Assembly (NCBI GenBank): GCA_009760855.2
Contig: WPIO01000062.1
Coordinates: 1,706,001-1,770,000 of the forward strand
Direction of reading: 5' to 3'
Length of the DNA stretch: 64,000 nt
From: Cristatella mucedo
Lineage: Eukaryota; Bryozoa; Phylactolaemata; Cristatellidae
This document shows, one piece after another, positions 23,001-32,899 of the stretch; the stretch's first letter is position 1; each line of letters starts with the position of its first letter. A model generated the notes under the pieces. That model did not search any database. It was not told the DNA's origin and saw only the letters and a program-made list of their open reading frames with translations. The position numbers and the translations under genes were made by a program.

Positions 23001-25219
23001 GCCACGGCGGCGCCATGCTGGTGAGAAACAGCGAGAGGGTCTATCAGATCTACGTCGCCAAGTGCACGTACGATCCACTGTGCTGCTCGACCGGTGACGA
23101 TCCAACACAGGAGCTGGTCGTCAACGCCGGCGACTACGTGCTGGTCGTCGACGGACAGGCAGAAGCAGACGATGGCAGCAGCGGCTTCTGCGATGGCCTG
23201 CTGCTCACGGGCGCCCGAGGTCGCGTGCAGCTCGGTATCCTGGAGCCGCTGGGTGACCTCGAACCGATGCTGGCAGGTCCTAGCGCTGCCGCGCCCAGCG
23301 CATCGTCCGGTGGCCCACTGCTGGCGTTGCCACTGCCGGCGCTCACGCCGGCCGCCGATCTTGTCGGAGCCGAGCGCGGTCGGTACGCCGGTGACGATGA
23401 CATGCCGGCAGAGCGAGACTTCGGCAGCGACGACGTTGCTGCTGCTGCTGCCACCGCTGCTCAGCCCGCGGCTGTGCCACGGTCGGCCGGCTGTGCGGCC
23501 TCTGTGTACGGGCCGCTGCGAGTCCTGGCCAGCGCCGACGTGTCACTTCTGCCCTGCCCGCAGAATCTGCAGCTGGAGCGCCAGCTGTCCAACAGCATCG
23601 TCATCAGCTGGGATGCGCCCGACGCCGACTTGGAGCGCCGAGTGCGAGCTCGCGAGGCTTGCTCGGTCAAGGCCGAGACGCCAGCTGCTGCTGCCGCCAC
23701 CGCCTTGTATGCGTACAACGTGCATGTCGATGGGCAGTTTCGCCTGTCCGTGCCGGCCAGCGGCAAGCTGAAGGCGCTGGTCGAGGGAGTGCGCGCCCGA
23801 GCACCACACCGTATTGCCGTTACGGCAGTGGGCAGCCGCGGCGAGTCGGACACGGCCCAGTGCACGATGGTCATCGGCGAGCCTCCCGCGGCGCCGACCG
23901 ACATGCGGCTGCTGCCTGTCAGCGGCGGCAGCGGCAGCTCGGTCGCTGTGGCGTTTCTGCCCAACAACTCGAACCACGGGCACGCGGTGCTGCTGAACGG
24001 TCAGCTCGTGCGCAACCTGCGGCCCGGCGTGTGCCGCTTCCACATGGACGGCTTGGAGCCGGGCGGCCTGCACAGCATCACGCTCGCAGCGCTGCCGCTG
24101 GCCGATGCCGACGTCCGACCCACTGGTGTGCTGGCCGCCGGTGCACTGTCGCCGCTGCAGACCACACTCGCCGTGCGCGTACCTGCTGCCGCTGCCGCCG
24201 ATGCTAGCACTAGCTTCGGCGGTGGCAGCAGTGGCTTTGTAAAGCAAGCAGCTGCCGGCCACGGTCAGCGGACGCCTCCGCAACGCTCAGCCCGCAGTGT
24301 CACGCCTGACTCGGAGGATGCGGGGCCTTCGGCAGCAGCAGCAGCTGCTGCTGCTGCTGCTGTGGGCACCATACGGCTATCAAACGGGCTGTCGGACTCG
24401 GGGTCGTCGTCGGAGCGGTGGCAGACCGGCTCGGACCGGCCGTCACTGGCAGCCTCGGCCGGCAGCCGTAGAAGTGACCGGACAGGCAGCGTCAGCAGCA
24501 AGGCCACGGCAGTGGCTGCTGATCGCAGCCCGATGTCCGATCGTCTTCGCAGCCGCGGGTCGCAGACTCCTCCTCCACCACCGCGGCTCCACATAGCGCT
24601 GGTCGACTACGACCCGGCCACCTCCCAGGCCACGACGCACCACCCGTCTGAGGGGATTGTCCTCAAGCGAGGCCAGGTAGTCAGCACGTTTAGTGACGTC
24701 AGCGATGACGGCGTTGAGGGCTTCCTTGTGGGTGAGGTGGGCAGTCAGCGTGGCTACGCTCCTCGAAGCACCGTCCTCGAGCTGCCCGCCCGCGACGAGG
24801 CTGCCGAGCCGATCCATGGCGACGTCGGCGGCGGTGGCAGCACCGGCGGTGGCAGCGGCAGCCGGCACCATTGCAGCAGCGACGATGAGAGTGTTTACAG
24901 TCGCCCATCGCCACAGCCACCGCCGGCCGCCCAGCCTTGCGACACGCAGGCCTCGGGCAGTGACAGCGGGGCTGAAGCGAGCACTGGCGGTGGTCGAGGC
25001 AGCAGCCTGCTGGCGGCCACGTTGACCACGAGGAAGATGGTAGCACTGTACGACTACGACCCAGAGCAGTGCTCGCCCAACGTCGACGCCGACCTCGAGC
25101 TGGCGTTTCGCGCTGGCGACGTCATCACGGTGCTGGGCGAAATGGACGAGGACGGCTTCTATCACGGACTGCTTGCCGGACGGACGGGTCTCGTGCCGTC
25201 CAACTATCTTCAGCACTGA
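20045..25219 (+). CDS. RIMBP: RIM-binding protein (RIM-BP), intronless, 1724 aa
   Basis: The first in-frame ATG, at 20045, has A at -3 and G at +4. Residues 1 to ~960 are mostly coiled coil with polyQ runs. Within it KLKKRNGELAALAKKLDERC (~285) and FARQRAKDLAEHAKSSLAKE (~349) match the conserved coiled-coil block of RIM-BP1 (TSPOAP1). Then come SH3-I (~998-1069, IYVAKCTYDP), FN3-1 (~1170-1278, SIVISWDAPD; NVHVDGQFR), FN3-2 (~1280-1380, FLPNNSNHGHAVLLNGQ), SH3-II (~1514-1582, HIALVDYDPA) and SH3-III (~1662-1724, VALYDYDPEQCSPN, AGDVITV, GLVPSNYLQ). RIM-BPs link RIM, Ca2+ channels and vesicle release sites through SH3-proline contacts. The usual third FN3 is not seen and SH3-II is degenerate. 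SH3-III ends the protein. The whole gene is one exon with GC content far above its flanks. Confidence 0.92.
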   Translation: MDERAGRGESADRAKRHKERSLDDYKRKIYRLRLEVEQERLRCDQLRQQRERDVQLLAERLAEEKAADAEKLRLSLSKQRDEECAALSRAHGERERELGAQLEAAAGEASRLRAELQRAAAGEAKEALSSVHSETLSKLFRENKGLKQQVVDWQRRHEHKCHELKEKAGECELAQKELERERQKMLRESLSFRLTRLKHEQQQQLQLPSPPSDGGTAAAAESSVLPPFARGGTMASTDRERELQRKLAELGAVVQKLERRHESLKEENAQLKRRDEAARGVEEKLVKLKKRNGELAALAKKLDERCKQLQQQQQGGGLKKLQDAGAVGASVGASAAQSQGDLEHVKKVFARQRAKDLAEHAKSSLAKERELETLRRKCYALADGASNDGAGGGGARSAAELGDLASLIKITAKERLHLEWLKSRDWDDGSAIAAGEGDAIAGSNGVSGGGRGRAATSAAAGGGAVEALRSKLDLLFEENAALSRRADAALADREVAREELRRQKEAAAAEHVEGHSAEWLAVTQQQQQQQLIEKIGENTALQSALDDARVQASRLRTQCSTLADKTKELENENVAITLDHERQKHEIERLEAALTVSAAAAAAAVQQQQQSSARQRLSMANRCSCCDAAVQADISIAGTATASSLLSSSGSSDRHDASGAATRGQIAELQRENASLREDKQELLSALEENTDLKKEVRALTVANKILRRDCEGVSELQKRLDEALLEGDSLRATAVRSAERQRAAEVELAAHAQAEAELAAHAQADALALAEALRDRADCKRTCEQLRLDTRQLEKECAVLRASFESTQSMLADSIQHNGHLQQELGVERDKLAACSGELELCRSTIENVRAELESAKAALDDVQQQQQQRQSLQQQQQQQGVGDGRASVSGGIACSKCGYAVRLPAQAMHAGVQTDQPDCPTAVMVPGELRWGLGGVVGGSATAEAAAAGGAAAVTADPESSQRDEPPNLVSQEQRQPDRCTSGGHGGAMLVRNSERVYQIYVAKCTYDPLCCSTGDDPTQELVVNAGDYVLVVDGQAEADDGSSGFCDGLLLTGARGRVQLGILEPLGDLEPMLAGPSAAAPSASSGGPLLALPLPALTPAADLVGAERGRYAGDDDMPAERDFGSDDVAAAAATAAQPAAVPRSAGCAASVYGPLRVLASADVSLLPCPQNLQLERQLSNSIVISWDAPDADLERRVRAREACSVKAETPAAAAATALYAYNVHVDGQFRLSVPASGKLKALVEGVRARAPHRIAVTAVGSRGESDTAQCTMVIGEPPAAPTDMRLLPVSGGSGSSVAVAFLPNNSNHGHAVLLNGQLVRNLRPGVCRFHMDGLEPGGLHSITLAALPLADADVRPTGVLAAGALSPLQTTLAVRVPAAAAADASTSFGGGSSGFVKQAAAGHGQRTPPQRSARSVTPDSEDAGPSAAAAAAAAAAVGTIRLSNGLSDSGSSSERWQTGSDRPSLAASAGSRRSDRTGSVSSKATAVAADRSPMSDRLRSRGSQTPPPPPRLHIALVDYDPATSQATTHHPSEGIVLKRGQVVSTFSDVSDDGVEGFLVGEVGSQRGYAPRSTVLELPARDEAAEPIHGDVGGGGSTGGGSGSRHHCSSDDESVYSRPSPQPPPAAQPCDTQASGSDSGAEASTGGGRGSSLLAATLTTRKMVALYDYDPEQCSPNVDADLELAFRAGDVITVLGEMDEDGFYHGLLAGRTGLVPSNYLQH

Positions 25220-26220
25220 CTCGGGCTGCACTGCTGAATTGCTGAAACTCTCGCGGCGCCCCGTAGCCATCTGTCTTCGCGAAGGAGAATTAGGAAGAGC
25301 TAGCTATGCGCTAGCATGGTGCTCGGACGCAGCGGCCGCGGCTGCGCCAAGAGGCGACACGCCGCCTGTGCAAGCAGAGCCGACATGCAGGCAGCCACTC
25401 GCAGGCAGCCTTCGGCTTTCGTGCTGCTTGCTCGTCGTCTGTCGTCGTCCAGGCATCGTGCTAGTGTGCCGTTATCTTCGTTGGTAGTGAGCGCGTGTAC
25501 TCTTCGTGGCCAGTGCCACTTCCCCTCTCATACAACCACACGTGCGGCTGTGTGATGATATGTCTTGTCAGGTCTTGCTCCACAAGCTATAGCCGGCGCT
25601 GACTGCTCTCGCGAGTGCGGTGCGCATCTGCGGCTGCACCTGCGTCCATGCTGTGCTTTTTAATGCAGTTTTTATAGGCGGCATTGCACCATACTCGTCT
25701 TCATAGTGCTTCTTTTAAACAGTGCCGTACGAGGTCTGCCATAGTGGCTTAATGAAATTCAGACGACGTCGTTAGTGCAGTCTCGTTTTTTGGCACCCTA
25801 CGTGTAAGCTGTGTAAGCTGCCACCCTTAAGATCTGCTAGCCGTTCTTTGAGGCGCCAGCTCTATTAATATTAATTTAGCAGCTGTGGGGTGAGGTCTGC
25901 CTCTGCCACATACACGGCACATTTGAGTAAAGGCTGTACTCTGGAGTCGTTCCCCAGGTTCGTAACATTTGAACACCCGCGTGAGAAATAATCGCTGGGA
26001 ATTGCAACTTATTCTCGATTCTTTGGTACCCTTTGCAATTTGACTATGTTATCTTGTACTCGTGACAATATTGACGAGCCTCCTTGCTCCTTACTCCTTG
26101 GTCAGTGGCAACGGCACACGTTTGCTCTGCGGGAGGTAGTAGACTGCCTGGTTAGTGCTGAATCAAGTTTTATGCTCGGGCTGAGAAGGTGCAAAGAGAT
26201 GCGAAGGCAAATTAAATAAA
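25220..26220 (+). promoter_or_regulatory. RIM-BP 3' UTR with poly(A) signal
   Basis: GC content falls steadily after the stop codon. An AATAAA hexamer is at 26215-26220, at the start of an A/T-rich stretch, and is the first strong poly(A) signal after the stop, giving a 3' UTR of about 1 kb. No other feature was seen in the stretch. Confidence 0.45.
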
Positions 26221-26427
26221 ATTAAAAATTGACTGAAAAACTAAGTTGATTTAAAATTAATTTTAAAATTATTAATTAACATTAAAAATTAAAAGAATAC
26301 AATTTACAATGGTAAACTGATATTTTTCAGTGAGAGAGATGCTGAAACAGACCAAGCCGAGAGACGAAAAGAGAAGGAGAGACCCAGAGATGAAGGGTAG
26401 AGGGATGCAGAGAAAAAAGAGGGAATG

Positions 26428-26540
26428 GATAATAATAATAATAATGCACTTGATAAAGCGCCCTCAGAGAACGCAATTTCTGTCTAGGTGCTTTACAATT
26501 GCTGCAAAAGAAGCACGATCAATAGGGGAAGAAATAGACA
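26428..26540 (-). repeat. LINE family A tail only
   Basis: (AAT)n then CACTTGATAAAGCGCCCTC, hairpin, CTGCAAAAGAAGCACGATC. Heavily truncated. Confidence 0.75.
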
Positions 26541-27015
26541 GAAAAAGAGGGAGAGGCTAGCACCGACAGGCAGAATCATGAAGAGGTTGCGATGGAGGGA
26601 GACACGAAAGGACGAGAGAGAAAGGCAGACGGACAGATAGAGAAAAAAAGAGAGTCTGATTCATTTATCAGCCATACCAGAGGCCAGATGTTCTGAAACC
26701 CGTAGAAATCTGAGACGCGTGCACACGTGATGCTTATTTGTGTGTCTGCTAGGGGGCAGGCATTTCAACGATGCTAGACTGACAGATGGCCTGCCTGGAC
26801 GATGAATCTCTCGAGAAGACAGCGAAGTTCTCTAGAAGGCATACAACAATTGTTTACCGGTGCTGTGAATCCCTCGCTGAGGTAATCGATTCTGAAGAAG
26901 GCGCTAAAGATGAAGAAACATCAATTCTGTTCCACCCCATCGAATGCAATACGACTATTTCAAAGTTGCCCACTTCTTTTATTTGCTGGCCATTTGTTAG
27001 TTCTTTGCGAATACT
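26541..27015. other. Unassigned spacer
   Basis: A purine-rich stretch (GAGAGAAAGGCAGACGGACAG type) and a short open frame at 26786-27004 with no recognisable family. No support for a gene. Confidence 0.4.
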
Positions 27016-27895
27016 TATAATAATAATAATAATTCACTTGATAAAGCGCCCTCAGAGAACTTAATCTCTCTCCAGGCGCTTTACATTTGCTGCAAAGTGA
27101 AATGCAATTGAATGTTAAGTAAAATCATGCTTGAAAAACAAACGAAATGAATAAAATGGTTAAGGGTGACATGCACAGGGTCAGCATGCAAATGTGGTTA
27201 GTGGCAGCATGCACAGTGTCAGCACGCATAAGCACGTGAAGGACGAATCACAGGGACCCACTAAATGCTCTCCTAAATAGGTGTGTTTTTAGGTTCCTTT
27301 TAAATGTGGTCAGGTCAGGGGATGTTCTGACGCAGGTCGGAGGGAGTTCCAGGCTTTGGGAGCATATGAACTAAATGCACGGTCTCCAAAGGACTTAAGG
27401 TATGTACGAGGTATTTCTAGACTGTTGGATTCCGAAAAGCGGGTGGTACGATGCTTGGCCTGATGGGGTAGTATATCTGACAGATAGGCTGGAGCCATAG
27501 AATGAAGGGACCTAAAAGTGAGCGACAAAACCTTGAAGTCAATCCGTTGCTTGACTGGTAGCCAGTGCAGGTCGGCGAGAAGTGGAGTAATGTGGCAACT
27601 GCGACGCTCACGGTAGACAAGTCTAGCTGCCGAGTTTTGCACCAGCTGCAATCGCCTGATCGCACATGCTGGTAGGCCAGTAAGCAGTGAGTTGCTGAAG
27701 TCGAGGCGGGATGTCACGAATGCATGGACCAACTTGGACGTGGTATCTTTATCTAAACAAGTCCGAATTTTAGCAATGTTATGAAGCTGAAAATAGGCGG
27801 ATTTGACCGTGGAGCTGATATGGTCGTCTAACGAGAGGTCGCTTTGGAATATGAGACCTAGATTTCGAGCTGATTCAACTGGTGATATGCTGGCG
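27016..27895 (-). repeat. LINE family A, ~0.9 kb copy
   Basis: (AAT)n, hairpin tail, 3' UTR, then a largely open minus-strand frame for the RT C-terminal third: [74 protein letters not shown] small frame change is present near the C-terminus (one G short in the GGTCGGGAGGGAG region). No catalytic core. Confidence 0.92.
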
Positions 27896-27899
27896 TGTC

Positions 27900-28330
27900 T
27901 ATGCCTTCCTGACACTATTCCCACCTAGCTAGACATGCCCGGCCGGTTCCCTTGAAATAACTGCAAGAAAGCGGCAAGAAAGTCGTCCTGACATTTGGAG
28001 AGAGCTGAACGTAAGGGCCGTAAGGGCTCACTCTCCGTGTTGCTTTACATTTTCCTATATCTTCGACGAAGGACGCCGATTATTTGAATGCGCTTGAACG
28101 ATTTGAGGGAGCTTCCAATCCCTGCGAGGTGGTGGCGCACCTGAACGCAAGCCGCCCGGTACCAGCACGGTTCGTGCGTTGTTGTTGCAAAGTACGCCCA
28201 CGCTTAGGTTCAAGATTATCTGTTTCGCCATCGTAGTAGAAAAGATGAAGAGGTTTGATCAGGCCAACGGCGAAAGCAGAGAAAAGATCGTCCGCTTAGG
28301 CCAAGCGGTGGGAGAGCGGCGTCCTTAATT
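27900..28330. other. Unassigned spacer, no feature seen
   Basis: About 430 bases of moderate GC with no recognisable repeat, exon or RNA. Confidence 0.4.
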
Positions 28331-28331
28331 T

Positions 28332-28512
28332 GGTGAGCCGCGATGGCACACTAGGTAAGGCGGTTGCTTTAACGACCTCTATCCCGAGGTCGTGGGTTCG
28401 ATTCCTGCGGTGGGCGACTCTTTATCGTCACTGCAAGCGGTGATGATAGCCGTAAAGGCTCTTCTGTTGCTATATAAAACGAGGCTGTTTAATCAGCTAG
28501 GATTTATTGTAT
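28332..28512 (+). repeat. SINE family S2 copy
   Basis: GGTAAGGCGGTTGCTTTAAC, GAGGTCGTGGGTTCGATTCC (B box), CTGCAAGCGGTGATGATAGC, GGCTCTTCTGTTGCTATAT, AGGCTGTTTAATCAGCTAGG. The best-preserved S2 head. Confidence 0.82.
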
Positions 28513-28900
28513 TTATTTATTTTTAGTTTACCTCGGCGAGACGTATGCGGTTCGGGTGTCTAACCTGTACAGGGATTGACGTCGCAGCTGGCGAGCAACG
28601 CGGCGGCGGGTAGCCAGCGGTTGCGACAGCTCTGCTGCACGAGGAATTGCTCATCTATTTCCTGCCGAGTGACGAAGAAGTTATTTCAGGCAAAGTATCG
28701 GTCTGCTTACGAACTGCATAGCAAGTCAGCAGAAGATTTCCTTACCGTTGCTCCGAATGGTTCTCTAGGTCCTGCGGTATGAGTCACATACTTTCGCAGT
28801 CTTAGAAGATTGCTCAGTGCGTACGCTCGCCGGCGCAGACTTTGACTTCTCTGTGCCATTTATGGACACTCGCTGGCCTGCCTCAGCCTCTTAATTAGCT
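28513..28900. other. Unassigned GC-rich segment
   Basis: An open frame at 28576-28782 (68 codons) lies in a locally GC-rich stretch and ends next to a CGGTATGAGT that resembles a splice donor. The peptide is not recognised. It could be an exon of an unknown gene, but nothing confirms it. Confidence 0.2.
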
Positions 28901-28902
28901 AA

Positions 28903-29045
28903 CAATTATTATTAATAGTATAGCGCCCCAAAAACTAAATCTCTCATAAGCACTTAACATATGCGGAAAAGGAAGCGTGCCAATATGGTTTGCTATACCA
29001 TACTAAGCGTTCGCACGCATGAGCACAAATGAGCAGACAGCATCT
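28903..29045 (-). repeat. Diverged LINE/SINE 3' tail
   Basis: ATTATTATTAATAGTATAGCGCC, then CTAAATCTCTCATAAGC and CATATGCGGAAAAGGAAGC, the tail pattern of an older LINE A-like element on the minus strand. Confidence 0.5.
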
Positions 29046-29083
29046 GGTTTCGTGTACAAAGGCACGGCTTACGTAATAACAAT

Positions 29084-29162
29084 AATAATAATAATAATGC
29101 ACTTGATAAAGCGCCCTTAGAGAACTTAATCTCTTTCTAGGCGCTTTACATTTGCTGCAAAT
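29084..29162 (-). repeat. LINE family A tail, left half of an inverted pair
   Basis: (AAT)n and the hairpin tail in minus orientation, cut off after CATTTGCTGCAAA. It lies 65 bases from a plus-strand copy of the same family. Confidence 0.85.
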
Positions 29163-29227
29163 ACATCTTGAGCTAATGAGTTAGTGACTAAGACTGTGGA
29201 GGCCTCAGTGACTTGAAAGAGAGCAGC

Positions 29228-30065
29228 AGTGAGCCTTGGCCTCTCGTTAGACGACCACATCAGCTCCACAGTCAAATCAGCCTATTTTCAGCTTCATAAC
29301 ATTGCTAAAATTAGGGCTTGTTTAGATAAGGATACCACGTCCAAGTTGGTCCATGCATTCGTGACATCTCGTCTCGACTTCTGCAACTCACTGCTTACTG
29401 GCCTACCAGCATGTGCGATCAGGCGATTGCAGCTGGTGCAAAACTCTGCAGCTAGGCTTGTCTGTCGTGAGCGTCGCAGTTGCCACATTACTCCACTTCT
29501 CGCCGACCTGCACTGGTTACCAGTCAAGCAACGGATTGACTTCAAGGTTTTGTCGCTCACTTTTAGGTCTCTTCATTCTATGGCTCCAGCCTATCTTTCA
29601 GAGATACTACCCCATCAGGCAAAGCATCGTACCACTCGCTTTTCGGAATCCAACAGTCTAGAAATACCTCGTACAAACCTCAAATCCTTTGGAGACCGTG
29701 CATTTAGCTCGTATGCTCCCACAGCCTGGAACTCCCTCCCGACCTGCATCAGAACATCCCCTGACCTGACCACATTTAAAAGAAACTTAAAAACATACCT
29801 ATTTAGGACAGCATTTAGTGGGTCCTTGTGATTCGTCCTCGATGTGCTTATGCGTGCTGACACTGTTCATGCTGCCACTAACCACATTTGCATGCTGACC
29901 CAGTGCATGTAACCCCTAACCATGTTATTCATTTTGTTTGTTTTTCAAGCATGATTTTACTTACTATTCTATTGCGTATCACTTTGCAGCAAATGTAAAG
30001 CGCCTAGAAAGAGATTAAGTTCTCTGAGGGCGCTTTATCAAGTGCAATATTATTATTATTATTAT
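29228..30065 (+). repeat. LINE family A, ~0.84 kb copy, right half of inverted pair
   Basis: Open plus-strand frame for the RT C-terminal third to its stop: [84 protein letters not shown]-type end, [14 protein letters not shown]. Then 3' UTR, hairpin and (ATT)n. One of the least decayed copies. Confidence 0.93.
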
Positions 30066-32069
30066 TGGTGGGAGACTGTCATATAAGATAAAAAATCTTA
30101 ACATGAGACATGTACCATTCATAACTACCGCTCGCTTCATCCGGCGCAAACCATGCATTTTTTATGAACAAATGGTTTAATGTTCATGTTCAATGTCAAA
30201 AATTGTTGCAGCCTGCTGGTTGCAAGAGATGTACTCTCTTCTCGACAAACGTTCGGAGGATTTATTGGACATTTCCCACAGCAACAATGTTTAACACTTG
30301 TGTCAGTTATGCAGAATTAGGAGAAAATCCAGATACATGTCGAAATGAACTATCGCGTAATCGTGACTTACAAAACGAAGCCATTACAGCGGCATCTTCT
30401 TCCACTGGCAAAACAAACTATTTGAAGATAGCGCAGGTCTGGATGGCATGGTTTTCGCATTTTAATATGGCAGAGAGAAAGACCCATACGACTCGTAAAA
30501 ATTTGTTCTGGAATTCGGCAAACTGTTGCCTGCACGAGCGAAGTGAGAGCAAAGTAGGTGCTACAGTAACTTCAAGGTGGTATTTGACACGACCGAAACA
30601 CCGTGGAACATAACTGATACCTTCTGAGGTATGAGCAATATTGGTTGCTGCTGCACTCTCCTGTCGTCTGAATGCACAGAGGTAGGCACCTGTGTTTGAA
30701 GTTGACCGTTTGAAATGCTGGTATGCTATATCGACCAGATAACGACAGATATTGTGTGCGCCTGCGGCTTCTGCCATTGTAGTTAGTGAAGCCCCTTGAC
30801 ACTAATGTACACGCATCGCCTATGGCCAGTAGTTAAGCGATTGACGCAGCGCAGCGTCAGGCCACTAATATATATGCTATGTCTTCACGTCTGCTGCGAT
30901 TCGTCGAGCTCTCGTATATGCACGCGTTGAGAGAAATAAAGGAGAGTCTCGTTTTCCTCTGACGTCCATGCTGTGTCTCCGTGAGACTCCACTAGAGCTG
31001 CTGCTGCTGCCGCCGCTGGAGCCACAGTTACACAACGCAGCCCAAGAGATATTTAGCAGATCCGGAAATGTAGTCTACTACTACGTCTTAGAGGCAAGTG
31101 TGACGGGAAATTTTTGAGTCGCGACTTCGTCTTTGCTCCTGCTTCTTCCCCAGTCTCTGTCCGGCACGTTCTTGGTGGCCGAAACGTCTCTTTCTATCAG
31201 CTTCTGCAGCCCGCTTTTTTAGAAGCCTCTTCCGGCATCTCTACGGAGCGTTACTGCAGGGGAGAAGGCCTTTTTCATTTCAGCTTCTTTTCTTTCAGGA
31301 TTGTTATAGTCATCCGGAACATGTGCTTATAGTTAACGGCACACACGACGGCACGCGAGCGCCGTGGCGAGCTTCAACACAACGTGTATTTTCACGCGGA
31401 CGCTCGCAGCTGGTCAGCACGCAACCGCTCTCCTCGGCGTCCACGTAGCCACTCTCTCACGCACGCCTCTGCAGGCCGCGACTCACCCCTCACTAAACCA
31501 TCACCACCGTAGATCGCAATGGCAAACCGATAAACTGGTAGCAACACCGCAAACTCCACTGTCCCATGCACTACAAATAGCAAAGCCATAGATCAGCCAG
31601 AGTACCGGCTGCGAATTTAAAGTCTACCAATAGCCACTATTCCGAAACTATTTAAGGAAGCCGGTAAATACATAACACAGCAGCGCGAGTGTAAAACTCA
31701 CTGCACACAAATCTGGAAGTTTACTAATACGCCAACTCAGCCGGTCCACGCGGAAGAGTTCAGGCGACAGCCTGAGGGGGTCGTAATGTACTGAGCTCAA
31801 ACTGCTTGAATCTCATGGCAACACTTTGAACAATCCTTATAAGTTCTATGTAAATGTGACGTCAAGGACGGACAAATGGACTAACTGACTATCTAACTAC
31901 CTATCAAACCTAGCTTACTTATAGGGGTTGGTGGGAACTTGCTTATTTCATAATCTTTCGTACGGAAAGTGTAGCCTTACATGAGATATTATAGATAGCT
32001 GGACTTAGGGCTTCGAAGTGAGTTGTACGCGAAGGCTGGTGCTGCGAAGATGTGGCTCTCCGCAGCTGT
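30066..32069. other. Spacer with unassigned open frames and a possible solo LTR
   Basis: Two overlapping frames (30164-30613 plus, 149 codons; 30418-30777 minus, 119 codons from a true ATG) cannot both be coding, and neither is recognised. At 30778-31032 a TG...CA-bounded block with TAATATATATGC and AATAAA could be a solo LTR. 31340-31600 is GC-rich without a supported gene. Beyond that I see nothing. Confidence 0.3.
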
Positions 32070-32255
32070 CAAACAGTTCGACGTTGCCCTGTGCATGTCA
32101 CCCCTAATCGCGTTATTCTTGTTGCTTACTGAGCCCATGCTACCGCTAACCATTCGATCGCGCTTCCTTTGGAGCAAATGTAAAGTACCTAAAAAGAGAT
32201 CGAGTTAGAGTCTGAGGGCGCTATATCAAATGCATTATTATTGTTATTACTGTTA
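32070..32255 (+). repeat. LINE family A, 3' end
   Basis: GTGCATGTCACCCCTAATCG, GCTTCCTTTGGAGCAAATG, AAGTACCTAAAAAGAGATC, GAGGGCGCTATATCAAATGC and an ATT run. Confidence 0.78.
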
Positions 32256-32434
32256 CGAAATAGGCTCGTCATAGTCAGGTATGTGCGGTGCTAGATTGCC
32301 ACCACGCTCGCTACGGAGGTCGGCGTACGTGCGTGCGTGCATTGGGGCGGCGACTGCGGCTCACGTGTCGGTGCCACGAGGCGCCCGCTCTAACGTAGCG
32401 TAACGTGTGGATGTCTGCAACCCCGCCCACCTAC

Positions 32435-32815
32435 AAAGACTAAGCGGTTGTTACGCTGACGGATTTTCTATGGCGCACTGAAAGTCTAAGTGGCTGTCAG
32501 TACGCACGCGCTGGCCAGCAGACTGCGTCTCGCTCAACGAGGAGAGAGTGAGGAGAAACATAGTTGAGGCAGTCGAGGAAGTGAGTAGCTTGGAAGTAGC
32601 AGCTCGGGCTGCTGGAAATTATGTGCCGCAGTCGCCAGCAGGAGAACAGATTTCGTTGCGTAAGAACTGTGTAAGTGAGCCCCACAGTCCAGGACACGCA
32701 GAGCCAAAGGTTCTGTCGCCAAACGGCTGTCTAACGTAGGAATAGAGCGGCTAATTTGTCGTTCATAAAGGACCCGAGGGCGCGAGGAGACCATATCTGG
32801 TATTTATCGAGCGTC
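32435..32815 (-). repeat. LINE family B, 3' end
   Basis: TATGGCGCACTGAAAGTCTA, GAAGTAGCAGCTCGGGCTGC, ATGTGCCGCAGTCGCCAGC, CTAATTTGTCGTTCATAAAG and CCCGAGGGCGCGAGGAG match family B 3' sequences in minus orientation. Confidence 0.7.
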
Positions 32816-32899
32816 TGCAAGGACGAGCACCAGGTGCGCACGCTCCAGTGCGTGTGTGCTTGAGGCAGAGAAATTTAGTTCAAAAGGCCACAGCAGAGC

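Noticed and set aside
19841-24596. Many long frames on both strands overlapping RIM-BP (for example 19841-21295 minus, 20293-21525 plus)
   Set aside because: They are GC-rich shadow frames of the RIM-BP coding sequence, made of Arg/Ala/Leu- or Cys/Ser-rich peptide without domains.
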